DNA of 64,000 bases from Scatosoma sp045613545 (GCA_045613545.1 JAZLBD010000009.1:175693-239692); one strand, 5' to 3'; counted from the stretch's first letter, positions 8,865 through 17,682 are shown. The notes: generated from the letters alone by a model not told the origin. Program-made: numbers and translations.

Positions 8865-10339
8865 AACATTTGCGATCGAAAAATCGAAACGATCTCCTCA
8901 ATGGTAGCTTTGTCGTTGTAGGCGTATTTTATACCCATAATCTCTTGCGTATCCTCCGCGCCTTTCCCCGCGACGAGAAGTACGTCCCCCTTTTTAAGCA
9001 GTTTGATCGCGTACGCGGTTGCCCGCTTACGATCGGGAATAACGACGTAGGCGGTCGAGAATTTTCTGGCGCCCTTTTCGATTTGCATCAAAATCTCCAT
9101 CGGATCTTCTCCGCGCGGATTATCGGAGGTCAAAATTGAAAAGTCCGCGTATCTCGCCGAGGTCTCCCCCATCGTTTGCCGTTTTTTCTTATCCCTATCT
9201 CCTCCGCAACCGAACAGGCAATAAACCTTTCCCCGCGCCACGTTTTTCGCCGTAGCGAGCAGTTTTTTTAAGCCGTCGGGGGTGTGCGCGAAATCGACGA
9301 ATATATCTCCGCCGTTCCAGCTCTCCACCCATTCCATTCGCCCTGCCACTTTCACTTCCTTAATCCCTTCCCCAATCGAATCCATCGCCACCCCTAACTT
9401 CCGCGCGCAAAGGGCTGCGGCAAGCGCGTTATAGAGATTAAATCGTCCCCCCATTGGCAGAGACGCGCGACAGAGCTCGTCTTCAATATTCAGCATACTT
9501 TCACTGCCGTAAAGTTCCTCGCTCGTCGGAATCGCGAACGCCTCGCACGGCGTTTCAAGTCCGTAATAATAAGTTTTCCCCGCCCGTTTTCGCCCGAACT
9601 CTCTGCCGACGGGATCGTCGCCGTTCAAAATGGCAATCGGACAACGCTTTTCGTCGAACAATTTCTTTTTCGTCTCTTTGTACTCCTTCATATTTTCAAA
9701 AAAATCCAAGTGGTCTTGGCTCAAATTCGTAAAAATACACGCCTCGTAGAAAATCCCCTCGTCTTTTCGATAGAAAATAGCGTGCGCGGAAACCTCCATC
9801 ACGACGTACTCCACGCCACTTTTTAGCATATCCGCAAACGTTTCGTGCAAAAAAATTGGATCGGGCGTCGTGAGTTCCGGCGCGATGAATTTTTTACCGT
9901 ACGTCGTCCCAAGCGTCCCTATTATCCCTACTTTTTTTCCCGCTTTTCGTAAGATCGAGGCAAGCATCCAAGCGGTGGTCGTTTTTCCGTTCGTGCCCGT
10001 AATCCCTATAATTTTTAATTTTTCCGCGGGATTGCCGTAAAAACGGCTCGCCATTTTCGACATCGCTTCCCTCGTATTTTCCACGACGATTTGCGGAACG
10101 GACAGTTCGAGTTCACGCTCCACTACGACGACCGTCGCTCCTTTTTCCACCGCCTCCTTGGCATAGACGTGACCGTCCTTTTTCCCGCCCGTCAAACAGA
10201 AAAAACAACTCCCTTTTTCGCACAACAAACTGTTTGCCGTAAGGGAAAGTACCTCCTTTCCCTCGGAGCGTTGCATCGTCCCCTCTCCGCACACAATCCT
10301 TGCGGTTTTATCGCACGTAGCAAGCTCTTTTACCGTCAT
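8861..10339 (-). CDS. murE: UDP-MurNAc-tripeptide synthetase, meso-DAP type
   Basis: 492 residues. It adds the third residue of the stem peptide. The P-loop IIGITGTNGKTTTAWML is near residue 110 and TTPDP follows the second domain start. The specificity motif SDNPRGEDP near residue 410 is the DNPR form known for meso-diaminopimelate enzymes, so the cell wall is probably DAP-type. The ATG at 10339 is preceded by AGGAGCG. A terminator lies just upstream, after the PAP2 gene, so murE probably starts a new transcript, though I see no clear promoter in the 65 bases between. Confidence 0.96.
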   Translation of the reverse strand: MTVKELATCDKTARIVCGEGTMQRSEGKEVLSLTANSLLCEKGSCFFCLTGGKKDGHVYAKEAVEKGATVVVVERELELSVPQIVVENTREAMSKMASRFYGNPAEKLKIIGITGTNGKTTTAWMLASILRKAGKKVGIIGTLGTTYGKKFIAPELTTPDPIFLHETFADMLKSGVEYVVMEVSAHAIFYRKDEGIFYEACIFTNLSQDHLDFFENMKEYKETKKKLFDEKRCPIAILNGDDPVGREFGRKRAGKTYYYGLETPCEAFAIPTSEELYGSESMLNIEDELCRASLPMGGRFNLYNALAAALCARKLGVAMDSIGEGIKEVKVAGRMEWVESWNGGDIFVDFAHTPDGLKKLLATAKNVARGKVYCLFGCGGDRDKKKRQTMGETSARYADFSILTSDNPRGEDPMEILMQIEKGARKFSTAYVVIPDRKRATAYAIKLLKKGDVLLVAGKGAEDTQEIMGIKYAYNDKATIEEIVSIFRSQML

Positions 10340-10404
10340 TGTAAGCGCTCCTTTTTTTCCTTTTTCTATGTGTATGCAAACTGCCCCTTTCGTATGAGCG
10401 ACAA

Positions 10405-10433
10405 AAGAAAAAAGCCACTTTTCTCAAGTGACT
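10405..10433 (-). terminator. Intrinsic terminator after the PAP2 gene
   Basis: Minus-strand AGTCACTT / AAGTGGCT stem (one G-T pair) followed by TTTTTTCT. It separates the PAP2 gene from murE. Confidence 0.75.
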
Positions 10434-10454
10434 TTTTGTGAAAATTTTTTATAT

Positions 10455-11402
10455 TTAACACTTCGTTACCCGTCGGACAATCTTGCTTGCCACAAACAGA
10501 TAAAATACCGTAATACCGCTCCCGAAAAGGACGTCGGACAAGAAATGCGCTCCCATTACCATCCTTGAAAACCCGACCAAAACGGGGAAGCCTATTCCCA
10601 CTGCGTAAAGGACGATTTTCCATTTTTTGCTTTGGAATTTTTCAAAATAAGCAGGGAGCAAAAGCAAAACGCCCACCAAAGCCGACGCTCCGGCGTGCCC
10701 CGAGGGGAAAGACTTAAATCCGTCCGAGGCGATCCCCATTTGTGCCCAAGCCTCGCTTACGGAACGCTTGCCCGAAAAAACGTACCACGGAGTGTAATAA
10801 GAAAATCCGTCCAAGCCGACGCACTCTGCGACGTACATCGTCCGAAACCGCGCTCTACCCGAAAAAATCTTGAGTCCTTGAATGACGAGTTGGGACGCTC
10901 CTGCCGTGACCAAAACGATTAAGGAAAGCGCCACGAACGAGCGTAGCGTTTCCCCATTTGCCTTTTGCAATCGTTGGTCGATCAAAACAAAAACCGTCAA
11001 CGCCAAAGCTAAACAAACAAGGTCGTCCACCACGCCTAAAAGCGCCTCTTCGAAGCGGTAATGTTCCCCGATATAGCCTATCATCACACGAAAAGAAAGA
11101 TAAAACGATAGGATTGAACAAAGGGCAAACAAACCGCTCGCGATCAATCCTTTTCCCGTCGATTTCCAACCGTGGAATTTACGGAAATATACGAGGAAAG
11201 AAAAAGCGACGAGAAGGTAAAACGGGGAATCGCCGATCGTTTCAAAAAAACGACCGAAAAGATTCGGGGAAATATATTCGCCCGACCGCAAATCGGCTAT
11301 AACGCGATTAATTTGCAGATCAAAAAAGGTTGCAATCACAAACAAAACGAGCCAAACCGTCGCCACGATAACGATCGAAACGTGTTTTCGTATCCACCTC
11401 AT
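10455..11402 (-). CDS. PAP2-family membrane phosphatase
   Basis: 315 residues with about six TM helices. The phosphatase triad motifs are FPSGHAGAS (about residue 233) and SRMVMGAHFLSDVLFG (about residue 280). The first motif, usually K-x6-R-P, is altered here (KIFSGRARFR). Such enzymes often recycle undecaprenyl pyrophosphate or hydrolyse lipid phosphates. Lying inside the dcw cluster, a role in the lipid carrier cycle is plausible but not shown. It has its own consensus promoter and terminator, so it is a monocistronic insertion in the cluster. Confidence 0.88.
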   Translation of the reverse strand: MRWIRKHVSIVIVATVWLVLFVIATFFDLQINRVIADLRSGEYISPNLFGRFFETIGDSPFYLLVAFSFLVYFRKFHGWKSTGKGLIASGLFALCSILSFYLSFRVMIGYIGEHYRFEEALLGVVDDLVCLALALTVFVLIDQRLQKANGETLRSFVALSLIVLVTAGASQLVIQGLKIFSGRARFRTMYVAECVGLDGFSYYTPWYVFSGKRSVSEAWAQMGIASDGFKSFPSGHAGASALVGVLLLLPAYFEKFQSKKWKIVLYAVGIGFPVLVGFSRMVMGAHFLSDVLFGSGITVFYLFVASKIVRRVTKC

Positions 11403-11434
11403 AAAAATCCTCTTCTTTCGTATCTTTTATTTCT

Positions 11435-11463
11435 ATTATATTCTTTCCCCTTTGCTGTGTCAA
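11435..11463 (-). promoter_or_regulatory. Consensus sigma-A promoter of the PAP2 gene
   Basis: Minus-strand TTGACA, 17-base spacer, TATAAT, ending about 32 bases before the start codon. Both hexamers are perfect. Confidence 0.88.
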
Positions 11464-11510
11464 GCCCTCGCGTATAAAATATAGCCATGTTTTTCACGCC
11501 GATTCTTTTT

Positions 11511-13250
11511 TTACACAAAAGGCGGTATGTTTTTCAAGGAAATAATCCCCTCGAACACCTCTCTTGCAACCGGTGCGGCGACCACGCTCCCATAATACGC
11601 CCCTTGCGGTTCGTCGACGATCACGAGCGCGAGATATTTCGGCGCGTTTGCAGGAAAAAAACCCACGAACGAGGATACGTATTTCCCTTGCGCGATATGA
11701 CCGTTTTCGTATTTTTGCGCCGTACCTGTTTTTCCGCCGACGCGATAGCCCTCGATATACGCCTTTTTACCACTGCCGTCCTTGACGACCCCTTCCAACA
11801 TCTCCCGTAAAAGCTCGCTCGTCTTTTCACTTACCGTTTCCCGTTGCAATTGTTTTTGTACTTCCTCTAAAACGTAGCCGTCTTGCGCGAAGATCTTTTT
11901 GACGAGGTGGGGCGTGTAATACTTTCCGCCGTTTATAATCGACGCCGTCGCACAGGCAAGTTGCAAACCGCTCGTTGCGATCGTTTGCCCGAACCCGATA
12001 CGCGCAAGATCGCATCCTCGCACGATCTTTTCAGGCAAAACCATTCCGTACGCCTCGCCACCGTAGTCGATCCCCGTCCTTTCTCCAAACCCAAACGCCG
12101 ATAAGTATTTATAAAACGTCTCTTTCCCGAGCGACAACGCCATATCGGTAAAACAAGGGTTGCAACTGTTGTTGAGAGCGGAGGCGATCGTTTGATTGCT
12201 ATGTTTTCCGTTTTGATGATTGCTCCAACACTTGACCGTAGTGCCGTCCACCTGCCTCGTTCGACTGCTTGAAAAGATATGCGTAGGCGAAAACGCGCGA
12301 TGATTCCCCTTGAAATATTCCTCTAAATTTGCGGCTACCGTGACCACCTTAAACGTAGAGCCAGGCTCGTAAATATCGCAGACGATGTGATTGCGCGAAA
12401 GTTCGTTCAGCTTCGTCAAATCGTCTCTGGGTATATCGTTCAAATCGTAGGACGGCGTGGTGGCAAGCGCTAAAATTTCAAACGTGCTTGGGTCGATTAC
12501 GATACATTCCGCCGATTTAGGAGAATAGGCAAGCGAAGCTTTTGCAAGCGCCCCCTCCACCGCCGATTGTATGCCGTGATCAATGGTTAGTTGCAAAGAA
12601 TACCCTGGAGTCGCCTCTTTATAAGCGGCAACCGCGCCGTTTAGCTCGATACCAATGAGGTCGGTTTCGTATAAAAGTTCGCCGTTTTTACCCGTTAAAA
12701 CGCTTTCGTAATATTTTTCCAGCCCCGAAAGTCCGTGCGAATCAGAGGAGGTGAACCCAAGCACTTGGCAAAGCAGTTCGTCGTAGGGATAGTTGCGTTG
12801 ATTTTCACGGGAAAAATAAACCCCCTCGATCATAGACGCGGATAATTTTTCTATTTTTGCTTTTGAAACACCTTTTGCGATCGTCACTTCCGACGCCTTT
12901 TTCCCCTCGAGTTTGCCAAGAAGCTTCGCAAAATCTTCCTCTAAAATTTCCGCGAGCAATCTTGCCGTTTTCTCCTTGTTTTTCACGGCGTTGGAGCGCG
13001 CAAATATAGAAAAAGTCGTCCCATTTTCAACAAGCGAAACCCCGTTTCGATCTACGATTTTCCCCCTCTCCGCGATAATGGGGATTTCCCTCGTCCATTG
13101 ATCGAGCGCTTTTCCTTTTAATTCTCCGCTCCAAACGACTTGCACGTAGAAAAATCGACCGCCGATCGCGCAAAACAGCAATAAAAATACGATAAAAATG
13201 CAAAGCGTCCGCTTTCGCAAAACGGAAATGGAAAACTGCGTATCCCTCAT
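11511..13250 (-). CDS. ftsI: Class B penicillin-binding protein (FtsI/PBP2B type)
   Basis: 579 residues. Septal DD-transpeptidase: a short cytosolic tail, one TM helix (about residues 14-35), a pedestal domain starting GEREIPIIAERGKIVDRNG-like (key residues R-G-x-I-x-D-R-N-G), then the transpeptidase domain. The active site motifs are GSTFKVVT (SxxK), NNSCN (SxN) and GGKTGTAQ (KTG). No PASTA domains follow, so it resembles FtsI rather than SpoVD/PBP2x with PASTA. A terminator-like hairpin lies between ftsL and this gene, and a TATAAT sits about 20 bases before the start without a good -35 box. Confidence 0.95.
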   Translation of the reverse strand: MRDTQFSISVLRKRTLCIFIVFLLLFCAIGGRFFYVQVVWSGELKGKALDQWTREIPIIAERGKIVDRNGVSLVENGTTFSIFARSNAVKNKEKTARLLAEILEEDFAKLLGKLEGKKASEVTIAKGVSKAKIEKLSASMIEGVYFSRENQRNYPYDELLCQVLGFTSSDSHGLSGLEKYYESVLTGKNGELLYETDLIGIELNGAVAAYKEATPGYSLQLTIDHGIQSAVEGALAKASLAYSPKSAECIVIDPSTFEILALATTPSYDLNDIPRDDLTKLNELSRNHIVCDIYEPGSTFKVVTVAANLEEYFKGNHRAFSPTHIFSSSRTRQVDGTTVKCWSNHQNGKHSNQTIASALNNSCNPCFTDMALSLGKETFYKYLSAFGFGERTGIDYGGEAYGMVLPEKIVRGCDLARIGFGQTIATSGLQLACATASIINGGKYYTPHLVKKIFAQDGYVLEEVQKQLQRETVSEKTSELLREMLEGVVKDGSGKKAYIEGYRVGGKTGTAQKYENGHIAQGKYVSSFVGFFPANAPKYLALVIVDEPQGAYYGSVVAAPVAREVFEGIISLKNIPPFV

Positions 13251-13318
13251 ACCCCTATCCTTATTGTTTTTTTACTATTATATAAGGAAACGGAGAGGAT
13301 TAGACCCTTTCACAAAGC

Positions 13319-13359
13319 AAAAAAAGAAGCCGTTGCCACTGGCAACGACCCCTTTTTTT
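13319..13359. terminator. Hairpin between ftsL and ftsI
   Basis: CGTTGCC, three-base loop, GGCAACG, with a T-rich run on both strands' 3' sides. On the minus strand it would terminate or attenuate transcription between ftsL and ftsI. Confidence 0.7.
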
Positions 13360-13373
13360 ATAAAAAAATCTTT

Positions 13374-13976
13374 TTATTCAAAGGTATACCCATTTTTTTC
13401 AGCCCATTCTTTGATATATTCGATGGAACGAACTTCCGCCAAACGTTCTTGAAGCGATTGGCTCTCTTCCATAAGCTCTTGTCTTTTTTCTTCCAAGGAG
13501 CGAATTTTCACTCTTTTCAATTGAATTGCTTTGGAATTTACGGCGATAATCGAAAGCATCGTAATCACGAGGACGGCAAAAATGACTGCAACTGCCTTTG
13601 CCAACGCACTGAACGCGTACGTGTCTTCTTTCGCTTGTACTTTCACGCTCTCAACAGCAACCGGAGCGGAAACGACCGTTTGCGAAGTTTGTTCGCGGTT
13701 AAAGGAAAGGGTTCTTTCGAGGGTTTCCGTCGTAAACAAGGAAGAAGTGACGGGAACGTGCGAATAAACCTCGTTTTGAACGGGTTCTTCTTGCACGGGA
13801 GCTACGGCGATAGGCGCGACGAACGTTTTCCCTGCGGAAAAACTTTCCGTGAGCTGAGAGTTTTCGGCATTCATCAATTGTTCGAAGCGTTCGCTGATCT
13901 TACGATTGTGCTTTTCCGCTTCGACTTGCGCCGTTTGTATTGCTACGTTCACTCTGTTTTCGGTTAAAGTCGCCAT
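13374..13976 (-). CDS. ftsL: FtsL-like septum protein with long cytosolic tail
   Basis: 200 residues. An unusually long, polar N-terminal region (about 120 residues) precedes one TM helix (AKAVAVIFAVLVITMLSIIAV) and a short leucine-zipper coiled coil (LEEKRQELMEESQSLQERLAEV) ending in IEYIKEWAEKNGYTFE. The TM-plus-coiled-coil end matches FtsL/DivIC-type septum proteins, which are normally 90-120 residues. Position between rsmH and ftsI supports ftsL. The N-terminal extension has no recognisable domain. Confidence 0.75.
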   Translation of the reverse strand: MATLTENRVNVAIQTAQVEAEKHNRKISERFEQLMNAENSQLTESFSAGKTFVAPIAVAPVQEEPVQNEVYSHVPVTSSLFTTETLERTLSFNREQTSQTVVSAPVAVESVKVQAKEDTYAFSALAKAVAVIFAVLVITMLSIIAVNSKAIQLKRVKIRSLEEKRQELMEESQSLQERLAEVRSIEYIKEWAEKNGYTFE

Positions 13977-14029
13977 TTCCTTATCCTCGCCTTTATTGCT
14001 TTTTCAGTTTGTCGATACTCTTTCTTCCT

Positions 14030-14968
14030 TTATTCTATAATCCGCTCCGCGATACGAAGTTTAGCGCATTTGCTTCTCGAATTTTTCGAAAGCTCGTCCG
14101 CGCTTGCCGTCGTAGGCTTATGCGTTATTATTTTTATCTCTTGTTTCTTGCCACATACGCATACGGGCAAGGTTTTGGGGCAAGTGCACGGGTTTTCCAT
14201 ATACCGCATCGCTTCTTTTACCGCCCTATCTTCCAAGGATTGGAAGGTTAAAATCACGATACGTCCGCCTTTTTTTAACCTTCTCGTGAGCCCCACGACC
14301 AATTCGTATAATCCGTCGAGTTCCCCGTTGACTTCTACGCGAAGCGCTTGGAAGCTCTTTCTTTCACAAGGCGCGCCGAATCGGAACTTTGCCGGAATAC
14401 TCTTTCGTATGATTTCCGCAAACTCTCCGCAAGTTTGTAAGGGCTTGTCCGCCCGCGCTTTTACAACGTTTCTTGCGATTTGTTTCGCGAAAGGTTCTTC
14501 GCCGTAGTCTTTCAAAATACGGGCAAGTTCCCTCTCTTCGTAATGATTTAAGATATATTCAGCCGTCAGCGGAGCCGTTTGATCCATTCGCATATCAAGG
14601 GGAGCCTCTTTCGCGCGATAGGAAAAACCTCTGTCCGCATCGTCTATTTGGTGGGAGGAAATCCCAAAATCGAGGATTGCGCCGTCGATTTTATCAATTC
14701 CTGCCTCGTCGAATACTTTTTCAAAGTTTTTATAGTTTGATTGAAAGATGCAAAAGCGTCCTGCAAAAGGCGAAAGCTTCTTCCTTGCCGCCTCAATCGC
14801 TTCCCTATCTAAATCGGTTGCGATCAAATTGCAATTGCATCTTTTCAAGATCTCGTAGGAATGTCCCGCACCGCCGATCGTACCGTCAAAATAGGTTCCA
14901 CCCTCTTTCAAGGCAAGTCCCTCTATACATTCTTCCAGCATAACGGGTACGTGCGAAAATTCCAGCAT
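14030..14968 (-). CDS. rsmH: 16S rRNA (cytosine1402-N4)-methyltransferase
   Basis: 312 residues. It methylates N4 of C1402 in 16S rRNA using SAM. Motifs: HVPVMLEECIEGL at the N-terminus, SAM loop FDGTIGGAGHSYEIL, LDFGISSHQIDDADRGFSY, and PLDMRMDQ. It lies 2 bases downstream of mraZ, the standard order at the head of a dcw cluster. Confidence 0.97.
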   Translation of the reverse strand: MLEFSHVPVMLEECIEGLALKEGGTYFDGTIGGAGHSYEILKRCNCNLIATDLDREAIEAARKKLSPFAGRFCIFQSNYKNFEKVFDEAGIDKIDGAILDFGISSHQIDDADRGFSYRAKEAPLDMRMDQTAPLTAEYILNHYEERELARILKDYGEEPFAKQIARNVVKARADKPLQTCGEFAEIIRKSIPAKFRFGAPCERKSFQALRVEVNGELDGLYELVVGLTRRLKKGGRIVILTFQSLEDRAVKEAMRYMENPCTCPKTLPVCVCGKKQEIKIITHKPTTASADELSKNSRSKCAKLRIAERIIE

Positions 14969-14970
14969 AC

Positions 14971-15402
14971 TTAAATCCCCAATTTCTTAAACTCTTCGTC
15001 GTAGTTCGCGCCACTCACATAATCGTTGTATTTTTCCGCCGACCATATTTCCAAGCGCTTCCCTCGACCGATCGTCACGATATCTTTTTTTATCCCTGCC
15101 GCCTCTTTGAGTTTAGAAGGCAACGTCACTCTTCCTTGTCCGTCCTCTTCGGCTGCGAATACCGAACTGAAGAACATCAAGGACGCTCTGGAAGATTCCC
15201 CAAGTCTCTCCTCGGAAAGTTCTTCGAGCGTTTCGTTTAACACGTCGTCGGGAAAGACGTAGATGCAACCGTTTACGCCACGAACGAAACTGTAGGTTTT
15301 TTCAGGATAACTTTCAAAACCCTTTTTGAACTTGGCGGGGATTCTGAGCCGACCCTTATCGTCGAGCTGATGTTCATAAATCCCACGAAACAACGTTTCC
15401 AT
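14971..15402 (-). CDS. mraZ: Transcriptional regulator MraZ
   Basis: 143 residues with two SpoVT/AbrB-like swapped-hairpin units, DDKGRLRIPAKFKKGF (about residue 15) and DGQGRVTLPSKLKEAAGI (about residue 92), each containing the D-x-x-G-R core. MraZ binds direct repeats in its own promoter and controls the dcw cluster. Strong AAAGGAGGAAAG Shine-Dalgarno. A perfect promoter lies upstream with two TGGTT repeats ten bases apart in its spacer. Confidence 0.96.
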   Translation of the reverse strand: METLFRGIYEHQLDDKGRLRIPAKFKKGFESYPEKTYSFVRGVNGCIYVFPDDVLNETLEELSEERLGESSRASLMFFSSVFAAEEDGQGRVTLPSKLKEAAGIKKDIVTIGRGKRLEIWSAEKYNDYVSGANYDEEFKKLGI

Positions 15403-15434
15403 CGCCTTTCCTCCTTTTGTGATATCGTGATTTT

Positions 15435-15463
15435 ATTATACAACCATTTTTAACCATTGTCAA
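15435..15463 (-). promoter_or_regulatory. mraZ promoter with candidate MraZ repeats
   Basis: Minus-strand TTGACA, 17 bases, TATAAT. The spacer and left edge hold TGGTT, five bases, TGGTT, a 10-base period like the TGGGN5 repeats bound by MraZ elsewhere. Confidence 0.85.
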
Positions 15464-15537
15464 CGGTTTTTAGATACTTTTTCAAAAAAATTTTAACTTT
15501 TTTGGGATTTTTGACCACTAACGCCCCTCTTTTGACC

Positions 15538-16431
15538 CTAAAATGACACGAACATTTGTTCGCATAACCACTTATTGATGTTTTTTCCGCTCCCCGCAAA
15601 GAAAATAGAAGTCTTTTTTTGACGATATCTCTCCTCTTTTGCCGAAACGAGCGACTCGTTTTTTTCGCCCTCAAACTTCAAACGCGGGCAAATTGCCTTT
15701 GGTTTTGCAAAATTTTCCGCAAAAGTGGTTAAAGGTGGTTGCAAGCGTTCGGGGTCGTATTTTTGTAGCCACAAGGCGACGTTTTTCGCGCATTCTTTGG
15801 AACTATCATAGACGGGGCAACGGTAGAAGTTTTCAAATTTTTCTCGCAAAAAGGAATAATGCGTGCAACCTAAAGCGACGGCGTTTGGGCTTCCTTTAGG
15901 CAGAAAAGAAGAAAGGTCGATATCGGAAAAACAAGGAGCTCCTCTCTCAATCCTTTTCGCAAGTCCAGGCAAGGGAATAACGCGTATACGCTCACGCGTA
16001 CACGCACGCGCGTTTTTTAGATATGTACTTTCCGCCGTTGCCGGCGTGACGAACGCAAAACCCCCTTCATTCAACCGTTCAATAGGAGGATAGGTGCCGA
16101 GAATAGGAAAGGAATATTTTTGCCGAAGCCAAGGCAAAAACAAGGTTGTGACCGTATTGCAAGCCACGACCGCCAATCGCACTTTACGTCGCTCGAAAAA
16201 TCCGAACGCCTCTTCCACGTAATCTTGCAAGACCTCCGCGCTCTTTTCTCCATAAGGCGCGCGTTCGTTGTCGCCGTAATACAGCACCTCTCCGCAAAGC
16301 CCGTTTCGAAGACATTCCCGCAAAACGGATAAACCGCCGATTCCGCTATCAAAAAAGGCGACCGCCCCAAGCGGTTTGGGACGGTTAGAAGTGAAAAGCG
16401 AAAAATTTTCCGAAATTTTAACGAAATTCAC
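15538..16431 (-). CDS. murI: Glutamate racemase
   Basis: About 297 residues. It supplies D-Glu for the stem peptide. The two catalytic cysteines are in VACNTVTT and LGCTHYSFL, and AFFDSGIGGLSVLRE and YYGDNERAPYG mark the N-terminal domain. The start is a judgement: GTG at 16431 is preceded by GAGGT eight bases upstream, while the longer frame to 16503 would run through the rpsT promoter region. The C-terminal 70 residues (after SKECAKNVALWLQ) are rich in charged residues and poorly conserved. It lies just upstream of mraZ in the same direction, with its own 75-base gap. Confidence 0.93.
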   Translation of the reverse strand: MNFVKISENFSLFTSNRPKPLGAVAFFDSGIGGLSVLRECLRNGLCGEVLYYGDNERAPYGEKSAEVLQDYVEEAFGFFERRKVRLAVVACNTVTTLFLPWLRQKYSFPILGTYPPIERLNEGGFAFVTPATAESTYLKNARACTRERIRVIPLPGLAKRIERGAPCFSDIDLSSFLPKGSPNAVALGCTHYSFLREKFENFYRCPVYDSSKECAKNVALWLQKYDPERLQPPLTTFAENFAKPKAICPRLKFEGEKNESLVSAKEERYRQKKTSIFFAGSGKNINKWLCEQMFVSF

Positions 16432-16452
16432 GAAGAAATACCTCAAAAACAG

Positions 16453-16481
16453 TTTACAAGCCGACCAAATTATGCTAAAAT
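16453..16481 (+). promoter_or_regulatory. rpsT promoter
   Basis: TTTACA, 17 bases, TAAAAT, about 60 bases upstream of rpsT. Confidence 0.65.
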
Positions 16482-16541
16482 AGACTACGCTATTGATAAT
16501 CACGTCAAAGATAAATAAAGGAACAAATTAAGGAGAGAATT

Positions 16542-16808
16542 ATGCCTAATATTAAATCCGCAAAGAAAAGAGTTTTAGTAAACGAGAAAAAAGCGCAAGC
16601 GAATAAAGCCGTAAAGTCGGCTCTTAAAACGCAAATCAAAAAATTCCTTGTAGCTGTTAACGCTGGTGACAAAGAAGCAGCAACCAAGTTGTACCCTGAA
16701 ACCGTTTCCGCTATCGACTCTGCTGAAACGAAGGGAATTATTCACAAGAATAACGCAAACAACAAAAAAGCAAAGCTCGCTAAGAAATTGAATTCGCTCG
16801 GCGAATAA
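16542..16808 (+). CDS. rpsT: 30S ribosomal protein S20
   Basis: 88 residues, highly basic. MPNIKSAKKRVLVNEKK is the conserved N-terminus of S20, which binds 16S rRNA in the body of the small subunit. Shine-Dalgarno AAGGAGAGAA. Monocistronic, with a terminator downstream. Confidence 0.98.
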   Translation: MPNIKSAKKRVLVNEKKAQANKAVKSALKTQIKKFLVAVNAGDKEAATKLYPETVSAIDSAETKGIIHKNNANNKKAKLAKKLNSLGE

Positions 16809-16832
16809 TCCCCCTTCCCTTTATCCATATGA

Positions 16833-16862
16833 AGGTCTGCTTTCGGGTAGACCTCTTTTTTC
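16833..16862 (+). terminator. rpsT terminator
   Basis: AGGTCT / AGACCT stem with a 10-base loop, followed by CTTTTTT. Confidence 0.75.
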
Positions 16863-16968
16863 GTTGTTAACCGCTTTAACGCACTTTCCCCTCGCCACAC
16901 GGTGAGGGTTTTTTGTAAAAAATTTTTTCTTTTCTTCGACATTTTTTTCGCTTCCCCTATCAAAACGT

Positions 16969-16997
16969 TTGACAACTCGTTCTCTTTACAGTATAAT
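16969..16997 (+). promoter_or_regulatory. Promoter of the cupin regulator and pot operon
   Basis: Perfect TTGACA, 17 bases, TATAAT. The leader to the first start codon is about 125 bases and holds inverted repeats. Confidence 0.88.
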
Positions 16998-17010
16998 ACC
17001 CCTCGTAATC

Positions 17011-17098
17011 AAGTTTATTTTTCCTAAACTTTTAGTTTATTATTAACAAACAGACGTCGGATTACATAAAAAGAGGCAAAAGTTTACAAATAGTAAAC
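17011..17098. promoter_or_regulatory. Inverted repeats in the pot leader, candidate operators
   Basis: AAGTTTA / TAAACTT (17011-17031) and GTTTAC, five bases, GTAAAC (17082-17098) share the core AGTTTA. They lie between the promoter and the XRE-cupin gene, as expected for autoregulation by that protein. Confidence 0.65.
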
Positions 17099-17127
17099 CG
17101 AAAGAAAAAATCTACGGGAGGATGGCT

Positions 17128-17661
17128 ATGGATCTAGGGAATAAAATCAAGCAAATACGACATCAAAAAAGCCTAACACAAGAAGAGCTAGCCGATCGAT
17201 GCGAACTCACGAAAGGATACATTTCGCAACTGGAGAACAACCTCAACAGCCCTTCAATTGCAACGCTTACGGATATCCTCTCGGCACTGGGGAGCAATCT
17301 TGCCGATTTCTTTCGAGAAGAGACGGAAGAGCAAGTGGTTTTTTCCAAAGACGAATTTTTCGAAAAGAACGCGGACGGAACGAAATACAAATGGCTAATA
17401 CCCAACGCGCAAAAAAATATGATGGAACCCCTAATTATGGAACTCGAAGTCGGAATTTCCACCCCCGAAGATTACGCGCATGAAGGCGAGGAGTTCGGCT
17501 ACGTGTTGGAGGGGAAAATAGGGATCGACCTTGGCAAAAAACGGTATATTTGCAAGCGAGGAGAAGCGTTCTATTACCCCGCGGATAAAACGCATAAAAT
17601 CGTGAATTTAGGAACGAGCAAAGCAAGATTTTTGTGGATTTCCACACCGCCGAATTTTTAA
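17128..17661 (+). CDS. XRE-cupin regulator of polyamine transport
   Basis: 177 residues: an N-terminal helix-turn-helix (IKQIRHQKSLTQEELADRCELTKGYISQLE, key residues Q-E-E-L-A and G-Y-I-S) and a C-terminal cupin barrel (HEGEEFGYVLEGKIGIDLG, HKIVNLG). This two-domain type (PuuR-like) commonly senses a small metabolite, often a polyamine, and controls the adjacent transporter. I chose ATG 17128 because GGGAGG is 7 bases upstream; the ATG at 17122 would abut the ribosome site. It lies 21 bases before potA. Confidence 0.9.
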   Translation: MDLGNKIKQIRHQKSLTQEELADRCELTKGYISQLENNLNSPSIATLTDILSALGSNLADFFREETEEQVVFSKDEFFEKNADGTKYKWLIPNAQKNMMEPLIMELEVGISTPEDYAHEGEEFGYVLEGKIGIDLGKKRYICKRGEAFYYPADKTHKIVNLGTSKARFLWISTPPNF

Positions 17662-17682
17662 TCTTTTCTGGGAGATAAACAT

